Source: Azolla caroliniana
Taxonomy: Eukaryota > Polypodiophyta
Reading direction: 5' to 3'
Length of the DNA stretch: 64,000 nt
Assembly: GCA_043228905.1 (NCBI GenBank)
Contig: JBHGNT010000008.1
Span: forward strand, 8,618,001 to 8,682,000
Shown one piece after another: positions 62,217 to 64,000 of the stretch. A program made the translations under genes and the position numbers. How positions within the stretch are numbered: position 1 is the stretch's first letter; every line of letters starts with the position of its first letter. The notes under the pieces were generated by a model. It searched no databases. It was not told where the DNA came from and saw only the letters and a list, made by a program, of their open reading frames with translations.

Positions 62217-64000
62217 ATGGAAGGCGGCGGCAGCGGGCAGCCGGGGATGATGGTGCTGACTGCGCAGAATTACGCCGACTGGAAGATCAAGATGGAGGAT
62301 CTTCTGATTGTTCGGGACCTGTATGAACCGATTGACAGGTCAGAAATACCGAAGGGGGTACTTGAGTCGGAGTGGAAGCTCCTGAACCGGAAAGCCGTAG
62401 CGACGATCCGACAATATGTCGATGTAAGCGTCCTACAACATGTGGCGAACGACACCAACGCATATGAGATGTGGAAGAAGCTGTCGGGCCTCTATGAGAG
62501 GAAGAATGCATTGAACCGGACCTCCCTGATGAGGAAGATAGTGAATCTCAAGTACTGGGACGGCGAGAGTATGGTGGAACACGTAAGCACGTTCATGGGA
62601 TTCGTGAATCAGCTTGCGGCGATCAAGTTCCCGTTGGAGGATGCAATGCAAGCCATCATCCTGATGTGTACTTTGCCGGAGAGCTGGGAGAACTTGGTGG
62701 TGACTCTCAGCACCTCCTGTACCGAAGATAACTTGTCCTTACAAACGGTAAAGACAAGTATTTTGAACGAAGAAGCGCGTCGGAGAGATAAAGAACCGGC
62801 CTCCGACTCGAAGGCGCTGCTTACCGAATCGGATCGGGGAAGACAATGGAACCGGAGTCCGCAAAGACGGGAGAAGTCGGGGACCCGGTCGCAGTCAAGA
62901 GGAAGGCCCACATGCTTCCACTGTGGGAAGCCGGGGCACTTCCGAAAGAATTGTCGGCATTACCGAAAAGACAACGGAGCCGACGACACCGATTCGAAGA
63001 AGTCACCGGAGAGAAACGGTGCATACCGGGGAGCCACGGACCGGAGAGGTTCGGATCGGCGAGGACAGGACAGGAAAGGAATGACGGCACTCGCGGCAAG
63101 TGAGGAAGAAATCATGGTCATCACCGAAGAAGGTGAACTAAACATTGCCGGCGATGAGACGACCTGGGTGGTCGATTCCGGAGCATCATTCCACCTGACC
63201 CCGGAGAGAAGATACTTCTCATCCTACACAGCCGGTGAGCACGGCTGTGTTCGGATGGGAAACGAAGGTACGTGCCGGATTGCCGGCATAGGAGACGTGT
63301 GGTTGACAACCCCGACCGGATGCAAAATGCTGCTGAAGAATGTCCGACACGTTCCGGAGGTTCGATTGAACCTGATTTCGGCCGGGAGGCTAGACGATGA
63401 AGGCTACACAGGTAGCATCCGGAACGGCGTAATGAAGTTCAGCAAGGGGAGCCTGATAGTGGCTCGGGCCCGGAAAGACAACACACTGTACCTGATGAAT
63501 GCCCGGTTATGTCCGGAAGAGCTGAATGTGGCAGCCGACACTGCCAGTGAGCTGTGGCACAAAAGACTGTGTCACATGAGTGAGAAGGGGATGAAGAGGC
63601 TTGCAGAAGACAACCTTATTCCAGTGAAGCATGTGCACCTGGAGAAGTGCACCGATTGCCTGGCCGGTAAGCAGAACCGAACCTCCTTCCACTCAAGGCC
63701 ACCGACGAGACGTAGCGCACCATTGGAGTTGGTGCACACCGATGTGTGTCAAGTAGAAACGAAGTCACATGGCGGAGCCCTGTACTTCGTAACATTCATA
63801 GATGATCATAGCCGAAGACTGTGGACGGCACCGATGAAGACAAAGGACCAAGTGTTGTCCGTTTTCAAAGAACTCCACGCGAGAGTTGAAAGGGAATCCG
63901 GCAAGAAGCTGAAAGCGATACGAGCGGATAACGGAGGGGAATACCGGGGACAGTTCCAGGAGTACTGTCGCTCGAAGGGAATCCGGCTCGAGTTTACTGT
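62217..64000 (+). CDS. Copia A5 gag-pol, open to the window edge
   Basis: ATG at 62217 (MEGGGSGQPGMMVLTAQNY) opens a frame with no stop for ~594 codons to the end of the window. Gag: NYADWKIKMEDLLIVRDLY, residues ~100-190 with YERKNALNRTSLMRKIV and LPESWENLVVTLS; knuckle CFHCGKPGHFRKNC at ~231. Protease active site WVVDSGASFHLT at ~318. Pre-integrase zinc site LWHKRLCHMS and CTDC at ~446-480. Integrase HTDVCQ (Asp 1) at ~507 and RADNGGEYRG (Asp 2) at ~571. All motif residues broken in A2 are intact here, so A5 is the likely active or recently active family A copy. The catalytic Glu, RT and RNase H lie beyond the edge. Confidence 0.95.
   Translation, partial: MEGGGSGQPGMMVLTAQNYADWKIKMEDLLIVRDLYEPIDRSEIPKGVLESEWKLLNRKAVATIRQYVDVSVLQHVANDTNAYEMWKKLSGLYERKNALNRTSLMRKIVNLKYWDGESMVEHVSTFMGFVNQLAAIKFPLEDAMQAIILMCTLPESWENLVVTLSTSCTEDNLSLQTVKTSILNEEARRRDKEPASDSKALLTESDRGRQWNRSPQRREKSGTRSQSRGRPTCFHCGKPGHFRKNCRHYRKDNGADDTDSKKSPERNGAYRGATDRRGSDRRGQDRKGMTALAASEEEIMVITEEGELNIAGDETTWVVDSGASFHLTPERRYFSSYTAGEHGCVRMGNEGTCRIAGIGDVWLTTPTGCKMLLKNVRHVPEVRLNLISAGRLDDEGYTGSIRNGVMKFSKGSLIVARARKDNTLYLMNARLCPEELNVAADTASELWHKRLCHMSEKGMKRLAEDNLIPVKHVHLEKCTDCLAGKQNRTSFHSRPPTRRSAPLELVHTDVCQVETKSHGGALYFVTFIDDHSRRLWTAPMKTKDQVLSVFKELHARVERESGKKLKAIRADNGGEYRGQFQEYCRSKGIRLEFT

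Noticed and set aside
1-64000. A host protein-coding gene hidden among the elements
   Set aside because: Every open frame over ~120 codons is either a recognisable gag, protease, RT, RNase H or integrase, an element-specific ORF, or the antisense of one.

Overview
This is a block of plant nuclear heterochromatin made of nested and truncated LTR retrotransposons. I find no host gene, rRNA, canonical tRNA gene or CRISPR array. A land-plant genome is indicated by Ty1/copia elements of the plant type (initiator-Met-like primer sites, gag-CCHC-PR-IN-RT-RNase H order), a chromodomain Ty3/gypsy element, plant TATA boxes and CpG-type decay. The species cannot be read from the sequence; a non-seed plant is a weak guess from the look of the gypsy reverse transcriptases. 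For this report I name copia families A, B, C and F, and gypsy families E, G, G2/H and K.

Layout. 1-963: 3' end of copia C1 (+). 964-5963: family A copia (-), two degraded bodies sharing one LTR, with a 656-bp solo-LTR-like insertion. 5964-8912: copia B1 (-), broken by a solo LTR. 8913-10142: G2-type LTR (-) with five tandem 105-bp hairpin units. 10143-11284: copia C2 (+). 11285-49449: copia A3 (-), cut by two insertions. The first (12000-42285) begins with gypsy H (+), which holds chromovirus K (+), which holds the intact gypsy E (-, 18195-27535, target duplication CTAAC). It ends with gypsy G (-), which holds copia A2 (-, 31574-36962, target duplication GTAGG). The second is copia B2 (+, 43111-48777). 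49450-50354: 5' end of chromovirus K2 (-). 50355-51580: B-like copia gag/PR (-) with a solo LTR. 51581-56769: copia F (-). 56770-57863: copia A4 (-). 57864-61569: two gypsy LTRs and the pol of G2 (-). 61570-64000: 5' half of copia A5 (+), open to the window edge.

Only E and A5 look recently active. E has 457-bp LTRs differing at three CpG sites, an amber codon between gag and protease, a +1 frame change into pol, and an 864-codon coiled-coil ORF after integrase with its own TATA box. The least expected regulatory signals are perfect four-unit heat-shock elements in both K-family LTRs, and inverted repeats that hold or flank the TATA box in several unrelated LTR families, with arms that co-vary between copies of families A and B.
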